From positions 310,001 through 374,000 of the forward strand of contig JAACJP010000026.1 of NCBI GenBank assembly GCA_013368375.1: DNA of 64,000 nt, written 5' to 3'. The position numbers were made by a program, and so were the translations under genes. This document shows positions 54,404 to 64,000 of this stretch, one piece after another. The notes beneath the pieces were generated by a model. It did not search any database. It saw only the letters and a program-made list of their open reading frames with translations, and was not told the origin of the DNA. The stretch's first letter is position 1. Every line of letters begins with the position of its first letter. Source of the DNA: Tricholomella constricta. Its lineage: Eukaryota > Basidiomycota > Agaricomycetes > Agaricales > Lyophyllaceae.

Positions 54404-56096
54404 ATGGCCATCGAAAAGACCCCCCTCGCAGCGCCCTTAGCCATGAATGGAAGCGCCCACCTTGCCGAGCTCGACGTACGCGTTTATGTATATGTACTTT
54501 GCTCTCGGCGGAACACTCATGATCAACGCTGTTCGTTCCTTTTGTTATTATATCTAACAGGCCTCCAGGCTCGTCGTTACCCTGGCCAAGACTCTCCAGC
54601 CTCTGCCTGAGAACCCTCATTTCGGGGAGGTAAGTTTTTACTTGTATTCATAAAAATGCGCAATAGTGAGCTAACAACATCTTACTTTACTTTTGTAAAG
54701 ATCAAAACGGACCACATGCTAATGGCGACCTACGAACCGAAAACCGGTTGGTCTGCCCCAGAAATCAAGCCCTACGGACCTATAAGCCTCGACCCCGCAA
54801 GTTCGTGCTTCCAGTACTGCCCCAACGTCTTTGAAGGCATGAAGGTCAGTCCCAAACGCCATTCATTCCTCAAACAAATAAATCCAAAAGTTAAAACACA
54901 CCACCAACGCGCCAGGCGTACCGCGGCCCAAACGGCGAACCCCGTCTCTTCCGCCCCAAACTGAACATGGAGCGCCTTGCCCGATCTGCCGAACGCGTTG
55001 CTCTGCCCGTAAGTTCAAAAACCTACCCTTCTTCTCCACCATCCATCAGTGCTAATTTTTTTTTTAATGACGCGCTCTGCTTCTGCTCAGCCCTTCGATA
55101 CCAACGCCGTGCTGACGCTCATCAAACGCCTCGTCGCCATCGACGCACGCTGGATCCCCACAAAGCCAGGACACAGCCTCTACATCCGGCCCACCATCAT
55201 CGGCACCCGCGCAGGTCCGTCTCTCCTTCCCCTTCCCCTTCCCCACCCCCCCCCCCCCTCTCCCTCCCAATCCCCTCCTAACCCATCCTCGCACTCCCCG
55301 TAGCCCTGGGAGTCGCAGCCTCAGACAGCGCGATGCTCTACGTAATAATGACGCCCACCGGGCCCTACTTCAACACCGCCAACGCCAAAGGCATCCCCCT
55401 CCTCGCCGTCGGCACGACCGTGCGCTCCTGGCCCGGCGGCACGGGCGGGCACAAGCTCGGCCTCAACTATGCCCCGGGCTTCCTCCCCCAGCGGCTGGCG
55501 GCTGAGCAGGGGTACAGCCAGATCTTGTGGTTGCTGGGGGACGACCATAAGATCACGGAGGCGGGGGCTATGAACTTCTTCGCTGTCGTGGCGCGGGATG
55601 ATGGCGGTAAGCAACAGCAGTCTCAGTCTCAGCCTCAAGCCTCATGGGTGTAATTCGTTATTCATGATTGTGTTGGTGTTTGTTTCTTTTTGTTTTGTCG
55701 GTAGATCTGGACGTCGTGACGCCCCCGCTGGACGGGACGATCCTGCCGGGCCTAACCCGGCTCTCCTGTCTCGCCCTCCTGGACGCACATACCGCGCGGC
55801 GCACGGTCCTCCCCGGTCTCCGCCCCGCCCTGCGCCTGCACACGCACGAGCGGGCGCTGACGATGCCCGAGCTCGCTGCGTGGTCCGCCGAGGGCAAGCT
55901 GCTGGAGGCGTTCTGCGTCGGCACGGCCGTCGCCGTCGCCCCCGTTGGCCGGATTGGGTGGGAGGGTAAGGATTTGGTGATGCCGTCTGAGGAGACGGGG
56001 TTGGGTGAGGTGGGCAAGGCACTGCTTGAGAGGGTGTTGGATATTCAGACGGGGAGGGTGGAGTGGGAGGGGTGGAGTGTGGTGTGTGAGGTGTAG
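54404..56096 (+). CDS. Branched-chain amino-acid aminotransferase
   Basis: Exons 54404-54475, 54561-54629, 54701-54844, 54916-55008, 55091-55214, 55304-55606, 55705-56096; 398 aa. This PLP enzyme (fold type IV) interconverts Leu, Ile and Val with their 2-oxoacids using 2-oxoglutarate/glutamate. Motifs: FQYCPNVFEGMKAYRG, LYIRPTIIGT, the PLP lysine in GGHKLGLNYAPGF, the ITEAGAMNFF loop, and ILPGLTRLSCL at the phosphate site. The start MAIEKTPLAA lacks an Arg-rich presequence, so a cytosolic form (Bat2-like) is inferred. It lies 3.6 kb from the dehydrogenase E2 that processes its products. The last exon is GC-rich. Confidence 0.92.
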
Positions 56097-56136
56097 CTGT
56101 AGTTGTAGTTGTAGTTGTAGTTGTGGTTGCCGGTTG
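56094..56136. repeat. Short GTAGTT microsatellite
   Basis: About six imperfect hexamer units directly after the aminotransferase stop codon, in its 3' untranslated region. Confidence 0.8.
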
Positions 56137-56442
56137 GGTGGCCTGCGCTTGGGATACATACCCCTTGTAGAGAGAAAGGTATAGAGCAGTGTTGAAATTA
56201 ATGTATATTTGTCAATGTCATGTATGTATACTGGGTATTTCTCTCGGGCGTTCAAGTAGTGGTGCACTTGGAAATAATGTGACCAGAGTACATATACAAT
56301 GTCAACACGTAGACGCGTCGTTTGTTCGAGGTTCCTACATGCAGAGGGTCACTGGCACAGTAAAATGTGTCGCCGACCTCTCAGCGGCGGATGGTGTGAT
56401 GCGAGACCGTTGAACGACCGGCTGCACTGGCGAATACTGTAA

Positions 56443-56723
56443 TCAGGCGGAAGATTCGGCAAGAATGTCCGCATCCGTGTCTTCAAGGATCCAGAGCAGC
56501 GCCTCTTTCACTTGTGTATGAAGGTCCTCTACAAGAACCGTCGTCAGTCGCGTGCCCGGGAGTCGTGACAACACATCACATCCAATGCGGCGGCCAACTC
56601 ACTTGCACGATCGACAGCGCGGATGTAATCGCCATTGACGGCCTGCATGTCCTCCTCCAGAGCCGCCAGGCGCTTCGCCTGGTCCGCACGCACTGTCAGT
56701 TGTAGCATCCCGCGATGGAACTC

Positions 56724-56755
<32 letters not shown>

Positions 56756-57194
56756 ACAAACACCCACCTGCTCCTCTTCGGGTTCGGGCTCAGGCAAGGA
56801 CTGGATAAGATATTCCACCTGTTTCACTTTGACCATCAAGTCCGCAACGAGCTCCTTCTTGTTCGCTGCAGATCCATGCCATGCGTGAGCGATCTTATCT
56901 AACCAGCCGTATGATATGATACACTCGAACACGGCTGGGCTGACCTTCAAGAACGTCCGGCTCATCGAACTTTTCCGCGTTCCTCTGTTTCGTTATCGGC
57001 ACCTCCGGGCTGACCTGGAGAAAGTTCGACCGCGACGTAAGGTACGCGATGCTGTTCGACATGATCATGAGCAGCTGTGTTCCCCATCCAATATCCAAAT
57101 AATTATTTTCTCAAGCACTGATCTTTGCAACGCGACTCGTTAAGGGGCCTCTTACCTGTTGGATTTCATCTTGGAGCTGAGTTATTCGATCCAT
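56443..57194 (-). CDS. med21: Mediator complex subunit 21
   Basis: Exons (minus): 57194-57156, 57074-56945, 56865-56768, 56678-56603, 56528-56443; 142 aa. Med21 is an essential coiled-coil subunit of the Mediator middle module, pairing with Med7. The start MDRITQLQDEIQQ and the following SNSIAYLTSR are diagnostic. The helices continue with KKELVADLMVKVKQVEYLIQ and SLPEPEPEEEQ, then AKRLAALEEDMQAVNGDYI. The C-terminus is LLWILEDTDADIL. The intron between exons 3 and 4 contains a 29-base homopolymer (G on the plus strand). The start is only 187 bp from the divergent rtf2 gene. Confidence 0.9.
56724..56752. repeat. Poly-G tract (29 G on the plus strand) in a med21 intron
   Basis: An uninterrupted run of 29 G, read as C in the med21 pre-mRNA between exons 3 and 4. 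Its exact length is likely to be unreliable in sequencing. Confidence 0.85.
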
Positions 57195-57381
57195 ATGCGA
57201 CAAATCCTGCAGCATCGCGCTGCGAAGCCAGCCCCCCAGGTTTTTTAGACTCTTTCTTTTCGCCACCGGCCGTCGGACGTTGATCGATTGTCGGGACTCG
57301 GACATCCTGTCGCTTTCTTCGTGGTGCGTGCTGACTGATCGGTTCCCACGCATAACTTGTCCCATAACCACCACCGGAGCC
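57195..57381. promoter_or_regulatory. Bidirectional promoter between med21 and rtf2
   Basis: The 187-bp head-to-head interval between two housekeeping genes must hold both promoters. No TATA box was recognised. Confidence 0.6.
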
Positions 57382-58510
57382 ATGGGTAATGATGGAGGAA
57401 GCATTCCCGACCGCAGGGACTTGGTCAAGAATAAGCCAAAGGTGTGTATAACGGCTGTTAGTCCTCGAAGGATAATTGACTGATAAGCGTTGGGAATAGG
57501 CAGAACAGGCCGATAAAGCGAACCAGACCCGCGCAAGATGGTTCTTCTGCGCACTGTCGAAGGTGATGCTTGATTTTCGACAGGTCCTTGTTCATCAACT
57601 AACGCCAGTACAGCGTAAACTGCAGGAACCTGTGGTCTCGTGTGCACTCGGCAAACTATACAACAAAGACTCGATCATAGAGTACCTGCTCGACAAGTCC
57701 GCGTACGGGGACGGCGAAACTATATGCGGGCACATCCGCTCATTAAAGGTGCCTTTTGCCTTCCCTTCCCCAACTCTCATCCACATCATCTGACAGTCAC
57801 TCCCAGGACGTCAAAGCCCTAACATTCTCGCCCAACCCCGCCCGCACGCCCTCTCCCACCTCGGACCCCAGCACGTCCGAACACCCGCAGTTCATCTGCC
57901 CCCTCACCCTCAAGGAGATGAACGGCCTCCAGCCCTTCGTCTACCTCCGCCCCTGCGGCTGCGTCTTCTCCCAAGCCGGGCTTCGGGCCGTTTCTTCCTC
58001 CCCACCCTCACATTCGTCGAAGGAGCTCGCTCTCTGCCCACAGTGCGCAACGAAGTATGACCCCTCAGAGGACATAATCCCCCTCAACCCCCCGCGGACG
58101 AGGAGGAGGCGCTGCGGCTTAGTATGGCGCGCCGTCGGCTTTTGGAGCCTGTGAAGGCGAAGAAGGGCAAGAAGCGGAAGACGGAGAATGACGAGGGTGA
58201 AGGCGAGGGCGAGGGCGGAGCGCCGAAAAAGAAGAAGCAGCAGCAGCAGCGGGAGGAAGCGCGCCCGAGCACGAACCCCAGCATCGCGGCGGCCAGCCGC
58301 GCTGTGGTGAGCAGCCTTGCGATGGAGGAGGCGAAACGGAAGGCGGGGATGAGCGATGCTGTCAAGAGCCTTTATGAGAGCGCGGACGGGGGGAAGAGGA
58401 AGGAGACGTTCATGACTATGGGGACGTTTACGAGGGTGAGGAAGTTCCCTTTTTTTTGATTGTCAAGGAATGATGCTGATTCGGGTTTGTGGATTGCACA
58501 GTACGCCTGA
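57382..58510 (+). CDS. rtf2: Replication termination factor 2 (Rtf2), with apparent 1-nt frameshift
   Basis: Exons 57382-57441, 57500-57562, 57614-57748, 57807-58435, 58502-58510. Rtf2 acts at stalled replication forks and carries a RING-like zinc-binding fold. Motifs: MGNDGGSIPDRRDLVK, ARWFFCALSK, EPVVSCALGKLYNKDSIIEY, FICPLTLKEMNG, PCGCVFSQAGLRAV, LCPQCATKYDPSEDIIPLNP, and the conserved end GTFTR-YA-stop. After LNP the frame must move by one base in a C6 run (58088-58093) to continue as ADEEEALRLSMARRRLLEPV. As printed, the protein would stop near 58154. A missing C in the assembly is the simplest reason, and a true frameshift allele is the alternative. The stop is 183 bp from the stop of the convergent MET2-like gene. 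Confidence 0.85.
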
Positions 58511-58693
58511 GGCGATTGTTATTCTGCTGTATTATATTATGTACTGGTATTAATGCTATGCATTCGTTCGTTTTGGTTTGAACAACATAAGGGCCCTCCT
58601 CATTCCGCCCCCCTTTTTCGTTCTTGATACGAGAAATAGAGTGTTTTATGTACAATATGTACACCACGACATAACGTGTGACATCGAATCCCA

Positions 58694-60262
58694 TCATCTC
58701 TTCCCTCCCTCCTCAGCGCAATCATACATAGGTGCCTCCTCCTCCTCCTCCTCTTCCACCTCCGCCTCCCCAAACACACTCGTCTTCCGCACCTCAAACC
58801 CCTCAATAATCTCCCCTTCCCCTTCCCCTTCCCCCTCCCCCTCCTCCTCGCCCACATAAAAACCCGGCATCTCCCCCCTCAAAAACCCCTCAATATGGCG
58901 ATTCATAGCCTCAAACTCAAGTAGGAACCCATCGTGGCCATCCCGCGATTCCAAGAGCACGAGGCTCGCATGTGGGATGTGCCGCGCGAGCTCGGCCTGC
59001 TCCTCGGGCGGGAAGAGCCCGTCGGACTCGACGCCTATTATGAGCGTGCGCTGCGCGGGGAGCGAGGCGAGGACGTGGGCTGACTCTTTTTCCGATGTGA
59101 GATTGGAGTTCAGCGGGGAAGGGGAAGGGGAAGGGGGAGGAGGGGGACGGCCGCGAGCGACGTCGTGCGTGTCCATCTTGTGTGTGATGTGGATGAAGCA
59201 GTTGGCGTCGAAGCGGTCCGTGAACTTTGAGCCTTGGTAGCGGAGATAGGACTGTGCTGCGAACAGGGGCGGCGCAGGTGCAGGCGCGGGTGCGGGTTTG
59301 GGTCGAGGTGCTGGTGCTGGTGCTGCTTGAGGTACGGGGGTGACAAGCTGTTTGGGGGCAGGGGTGGGCGGGGAGGGCGGGGGCGTGAGGATGGGTATGG
59401 GTACAGGCACGGCACCCGCGTCCGTGGTTTTTCTAACGAGGGCTGGGGGCTTCTGGTGCCTTCGTGAGAAGCGGCTTTCGAAGGACTCGCGGGAGCGGTA
59501 CGTGAGCATGGCGGCCATGCGGGCGGCGGCGAGGCCTGCGACGGGCTGTTCCGTGTAATAGCCGTTGCGGAATGAGGGGTCGGCGTAGACGCACTGGCGC
59601 TGTGCCTCGGCCCAGGCGATGCACCATGCCGAGTGCCGTGCGGAGGTGGCCAAGGGGACGATGTGGCGGATGTAGCCTGGGGGTGAGCAAAGGGGCCACT
59701 CGAGGACGTGCATCCCGCCCATGGAGCCGCCGATCACGGCGGCAACGAAGGATACGCCGAGCGCGTCCAGGACGAGTTTGTGGATCCTGTATATAGAGAG
59801 AAGGTAGGTGGTTGGGTCTGAGCGCTGAGCCGTGGATTGTGGTTGTGTTGCCTTACCTGACGTCGTCACGGATGGTTGTGGGCGGGAAGGAGGGCCCGTA
59901 GGGCTTTCCCGTACGCGGGTTGGTGGTGAGCGGGGAGGCTGAGCCGTATGGCGATCCGAGGACGTTGGCGCAGAAAATAAAATAGCGAGAGGGGTCAAAG
60001 GCTTTCCCCCGGCCCATCATTGGGCCCCACCTGCACCAATGTGTGAGTGATGAGTGATGTTTGTGACGAATTCCTGGGAGGTCCCTCACCAGTCCTGCAC
60101 GTCGGCGCTGCCTGTGAGAGCGTGGCAGATGACCATGACATTGTCCCGCTCGGCGTTAAGTTTTCCCCAGGTCTTGTACGCCACTGGTGCGTCTATTAAT
60201 TCTGTTCCGCATTCCAGTTTAAAGGATGGAACGAGGTGGATGGACTGGTCCAGTGAAATCAT
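58694..60262 (-). CDS. met2: Homoserine O-acetyltransferase
   Basis: Exons (minus): 60262-60090, 60030-59857, 59786-58694; 479 aa. The alpha/beta-hydrolase fold enzyme acetylates homoserine for sulfhydrylation to homocysteine. Motifs: APVAYKTWGKLN, VMVICHALTGSADVQDWWGP, ANVLGSPYGSASPLT, the nucleophile Ser in IGGSMGGMHVLEW, Asp in IGVESDGLFPPEEQ, and His in DGHDGFLLEFE. All three catalytic residues are present. A Pro/Ala-rich insertion of about 60 residues sits near position 255-315, and the C-terminus after the last helix is unusually Glu-rich. ATG 60262 was chosen as the first before conserved sequence; an upstream AG at the exon edge leaves room for another 5' exon. A hAT-type MITE lies 134 bp upstream. 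Confidence 0.9.
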
Positions 60263-60396
60263 GGCGGTCTGGGTTAAGAAAAGAATGGTGGAGTTATATT
60301 GTTATGCAGGGGCATTTTTTGGGCGCTCGGTGTTGTGAGTGACTCTGGAGAGAGCAGCATCGCGGACATTGACAAGGAGCAGGAGCGGGGAAGCAG

Positions 60397-61068
60397 AGGA
60401 CCCTCCCTTATGCTGACCAATGTTCCATTTTTATGCGACGAAAAACGGCCTGAAATGTCGCTTACCCCCGATTTTTATGCGTACAAACTTGCCAAAAACT
60501 TGGACAATCTCCGATTTTCATGAGCCGATTTGGGTCTGGTCGGTAGCAATGTATCTTTATTATGCGTACAGAATTAGCCCTGGGGGGAAGGCACCCGGTC
60601 ATTTAAATGGTAGGTTCTCTGCTGAATTTTTTTTTGGGAAGCCCAGATGAGACCAAACGGAGGGCATGGTACACGCAACTGGTCAAACTGAACCTCGGAT
60701 GCGATTGCTTCAAAGTTCGGCGGAACCAGCGTCCTTCCTTCCTATTCGGGTCGACTTGATGATGTCGAGACAGATTAGTTTTCAAAATTTGTCCACTTCT
60801 ACTGCTTTCCTGGCTCCGTAACTGGACCATATACTCCTCAATACCCCTTGTGTCTCGTATGCACTGTTATCTCTCCAATTACATGTCTTTTTGTCGTTAT
60901 ACATACAATTTATCATTTTTGAGATGTCCGATGGGGCATGCGTACGAAAATGGGAAAAATTTCAAGGTTCCGATTTTTATGCGTCGAAAATGGCCCAAAA
61001 TCGTCCGACGAAAATGGGCAAAAACAGCTCAAATTAATCGGACATAGCTCTGCATAAGGGAGGGTCCT
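60397..61068. mobile_element. hAT-type MITE, 672 bp, upstream of met2
   Basis: The terminal inverted repeat AGGACCCTCCCTTATGC (60397-60413, complement at 61052-61068) is flanked by the exact 8-bp duplication GGAAGCAG (60389-60396, 61069-61076). The interior repeats the words GATTTTTATGCG near both ends. No transposase frame is present. Its ends differ from those of the MITE at 11445-11925, so it belongs to another family. Confidence 0.82.
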
Positions 61069-61076
61069 GGAAGCAG

Positions 61077-62263
61077 ATGAAATGAAAATCAATTACGTAA
61101 ACTGTTATATTAGTCGGGAATTGAATCCATCTATCTATCATAGTATGTATTACGAGCTTGTCCCAAATTGCGATGGTGGTTATATTTCTGTCATCTTACT
61201 ATCCGCGACAACGATGATGATTGCTTGATTTCATCCGCTGCGCTGCCATGTGCACCCCGGATATATCTGTATAACTCCATACACTCCTCTACATCTTGAT
61301 CCATCCGTCATGGATTCTCCAATTGATCTGAGGATTACCATTTCATCTTGGCGACGCGTGGCAACCCTACCTGCTTTGAGCTTGACGGCCAGGCTCCGAC
61401 CACACTTTCATTGGAATAGACACGGTGCAGTGTAATGACCTCCCGTGTTCTCACAGCTTCGCCTCTTTGAACTCTTGTTCCGAACTGTCTGATGTCACCA
61501 TCTGTCATGCAATGTTTCCCAGCCGCCCGTGCCATGTCTTTTGTCTTTTGCTTTACCGAGGTGGGTACTGGACAATGGTGATCAATTGCAATGGGATCGG
61601 ACCCGATATCGATGCGCTGCGGCCCCCGTCTCGTCAGTATTCCAGGTCCCAGGATTTTATGCTTACACTTTAAGATTATTATTCGACGGACCGAACTTGC
61701 AAACGTTGCTTGTGATAATGTCTTTCCCCACCACAAACTCTTTGCTTCCGAGTCCGCGATCGGCGAAGAACCTATACATTTCCCCGCAACCCCGCATATG
61801 CATCTTCTGCGCCCGCCGGCCGATCACGCAGCCTTTAAATTCTTGGTCCCATGACTCCGTTACACCCTTGCACTTGTTTTCTTGCTGGGTGTGGTGTGCT
61901 GGGTACTAGTTCTCGCGTTCAACTGCGGCACTGGTTCAAGGAGGATCGGGCACTGGCAGCCATGGTGACCCATATCTGTATCTGTATCCGGGTACACGCT
62001 GTCTGAATCACTTGTTCGAAGGTCGCCCGCAGCGCGCATCTTTGACTTCCTATTGTAAGATCCCTTTTTATGTAAGGATATAAATGATCTATCAGCGAGT
62101 TCGTATGTGAGCAACCGTGTGGGACAGCGAGCCCGTGACGCTTCTGGATCTTCCCAGGTGAACAACCCCAGCTTAAGCACCGATGAAACGAACACATCTC
62201 CGTCAATTTGGCCTGGCAGTATAAAGTAGCTCGTTCTGTGATCCTGGAGCTCTCAGTTCGACG
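61077..62263. other. Intergenic region between the MITE and the carboxylesterase
   Basis: No coding stretch with recognisable motifs on either strand. The last 60 bases before 62264 contain a TATA-like GTATAAAGTA at about 62218-62227, a plausible core promoter for the esterase. The rest is unassigned. Confidence 0.5.
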
Positions 62264-64000
62264 ATGATGCTCCCCGTCTTTGTCCTCCTAGGCATCTGGG
62301 CCACCACCGTCGCAGCAGCTCCCCTCGCAGCACCGACCGTCCAGCTCGACAGCGCAACCGTAACCGGGACAAGCTCAGGCCGCGTCTCCAAGTTCCTCGG
62401 TATCCCATTCGCCAAACCACCGTGAGTGCATTTCCCTTTCCCTCTCCCTCTCCCTCTCCGAAATCCAAGTCCAAGTCCAAGCTCGAGACTCACTTCACTG
62501 AAGGACGGGCGACCTGCGATTCCGCCTGCCCCAAGCAAACGCCCCGTACAGCGGAAGCTTCTCCGCGACGTCCTATGGCCTCTCCTGCCCCCAACAGGCG
62601 GTCAGCCTCCCTATCCTGAAAGGTCTAGCGGCAGAGGCGGTGGACTATATCGTCAACTCCATCTTCGCCCTCGTATTTCCGGACTCTGAGGACTGTATGC
62701 GCATTTTTCTTTTCTTTTCCCTTTTTTTTTCTTTTTGCTCATTGGCAAATGTATGCGCAGGTTTGACGGTCAACGTCGTCAAGCCAGCCACTGCAACCCC
62801 ATCATCCAAACTTCCAGTGATTGTGGTATGTACCCTTTTTTCCAACCTCGCTGGTTTGGACACTGAACACTGACTCCTTGTCAACGATCAACGATCATGT
62901 AGTGGATATTTGGAGGTGAGCGATGAATACAGATACATTGATGCGTCGATTGACGCGTCTGTCTCCAAGGTGGTTTCGAGCTGGGAAGCACTTCGATGTA
63001 TGTAATTTAAATTCCACCCCTCAGGCTCTATCCCCCCCCCCCTGAGCCTGCATTGACATTGACCTGACCACAAGGTACGACGGAGGCATCATCGTGGACC
63101 GCTCCATCGCTCTCGGCACCCCTGCCATTTACGTCAGCATGAACTACAGGTATGTATACGACCCCAACGCAATGTTTCCGCTGTCTAGATCTTCCGAGTG
63201 AGTAATACTAAATAAACCCATGTGCAGGCTCACAGGTGCGAATGCTCCTGCTCCTCGGCATGCCACATCCCTGTAGCTCTAACGAGCACTTACACTGCCA
63301 GGGTTCGGTTTCCTCGGCGGCAAGGAGGTCAAGAGCGCTGGTGTCGGAAACCTTGGCTTGCAGGACCGTAAGCCCACGTTAACGACTAGTGGAGAATGAA
63401 CCCTAATCCATGTTCCCCTAGAACGCCAGGCCTTGCGATGGGTCCAAAAATACATCGGCGCATTCGGCGGCGACCCCTCCAAAGTCACCATGTAAGTACG
63501 CCATCATTTACCCCGGTCTAAAATCCCTCTAACCATAACAAAATTTCCCTCCTAACAGCTGGGGCGAATCCGCCGGGGCCATCTCCGCCGCACTACAGAT
63601 GGTAGCGAACAACGGGAACACGGAGGGGCTCTTCCGCGGCAGCTTCATGCAATCCGGGTCGCCCATCCCCGTCGCGGACATCACGCACGGGCAGAAATAC
63701 TACGACGCCATCGTTTCGCAGACGGGTTGCGCTGGCTCTTCGGACACCTTAGCGTGCCTCCGGACGGTGCCGTACAAGACGCTGAAGGCGGCGGTGGACC
63801 GGTCGCCTGGGATATTTGACTATCAGGTGCGGGTTGGCCAACTTGGAAATGTGGGGCGTGCGCGAGTGTTGTTGGCTGACGTTGACGTTGGTGGTTATGT
63901 AACTAGTCGTTGAACCTTGCGTGGCTCCCTCGTGCGGACGGAACGTTCTTGACGGATAACCCACAGAAATTGGTTCAAGAAGGCAAGGTTGCGAATATAC
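62264..64000 (+). CDS. Secreted type-B carboxylesterase/lipase, 5' part
   Basis: Exons 62264-62421, 62504-62694, 62761-62825, 62903-62915, 62970-62997, 63075-63149, 63228-63235, 63302-63367, 63422-63491, 63559-63826, 63907 onward; the frame runs off the window. MMLPVFVLLGIWATTVAAAP is a signal peptide. Family marks: FLGIPFAKPP, LRFRLP, DCLTVNVVKP, WIFGGGFELGST, the oxyanion region, GFGFLGG, NLGLQDQRQALRWVQKYIGA, and the nucleophile Ser in TIWGESAGA. Such enzymes hydrolyse lipid or cell-wall esters outside the cell. The catalytic Glu and His lie beyond the window. Exons of 13 nt and 8 nt are required to keep the frame. Several acceptors are AAG. Confidence 0.9.

Noticed and set aside
56094..56136. 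CRISPR-like or tandem-repeat array
   Set aside because: Hexamer microsatellite only; no spacers, and the genome is eukaryotic.
57111..57647. 178-codon minus-strand frame across the med21/rtf2 promoter
   Set aside because: It overlaps the first med21 exon and three rtf2 exons on the other strand; the two spliced models explain the region.

Overview
The window looks like nuclear DNA of a filamentous basidiomycete, most likely an Agaricomycete. Protein genes are cut by many introns of roughly 40-60 nt with GT-AG ends and frequent AAG acceptors. There are relics of a FunK1-type kinase, a Tad1-type LINE and chromodomain Ty3/gypsy elements, plus a G-protein alpha subunit and a PH-CRIB protein of fungal type. 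No rRNA or tRNA gene was recognised. All gene models were spliced by hand from the sequence, so exon borders are inferences backed by frame continuity and family motifs, not by transcripts.

Left arm (1-9.1 kb): a secreted expansin-like protein (431-1344, -), a small protein with two PH-CRIB modules and no kinase (2040-3305, -), and a G alpha gene (5004-6692, +) whose C-terminus seems to need a one-nucleotide exon. Gene-poor sequence follows.

Centre (9.1-45.7 kb): three diverged copies of an unrecognised gene family (9.7 kb, 38.3-39.6 kb, 44.4-45.7 kb, all -). Copy 1 was hit by a LINE exactly at its first 5' splice site. The LINE carries a hAT-type MITE in its 3' part and was itself hit by a Ty3/gypsy chromovirus (outer element, 12433-33859). 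That element was then hit by a second chromovirus (inner element, 13673-23999) and by a TA-flanked MITE (31306-31861). Every insertion has a recognisable target-site duplication (11, 8, 5, 5 and 2 bp), and removing each one restores the reading frame or sequence beneath it. Both chromoviruses carry gag and pol in one frame separated by a single UGA followed by C, and both carry a third long ORF after pol. Between copies 2 and 3 lie decayed WD40/BCAS3-like and FunK1 fragments, a LINE RNase H fragment and a small intact-looking nucleotidyltransferase-fold gene.

Right arm (45.7-64 kb) is ordinary and gene-dense: a 5'-truncated cullin-4 (+), the E2 subunit of a branched-chain 2-oxoacid dehydrogenase (-), a membrane-anchored SDR (-), a ChaC-type gamma-glutamylcyclotransferase (+), a branched-chain aminotransferase (+), Mediator subunit 21 (-), Rtf2 (+, with an apparent 1-nt frameshift), homoserine O-acetyltransferase (-, with a hAT MITE just upstream) and the 5' part of a type-B carboxylesterase (+). 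The aminotransferase and the dehydrogenase E2 act in consecutive steps of branched-chain amino-acid breakdown. ChaC and homoserine O-acetyltransferase both touch sulfur/glutathione metabolism.
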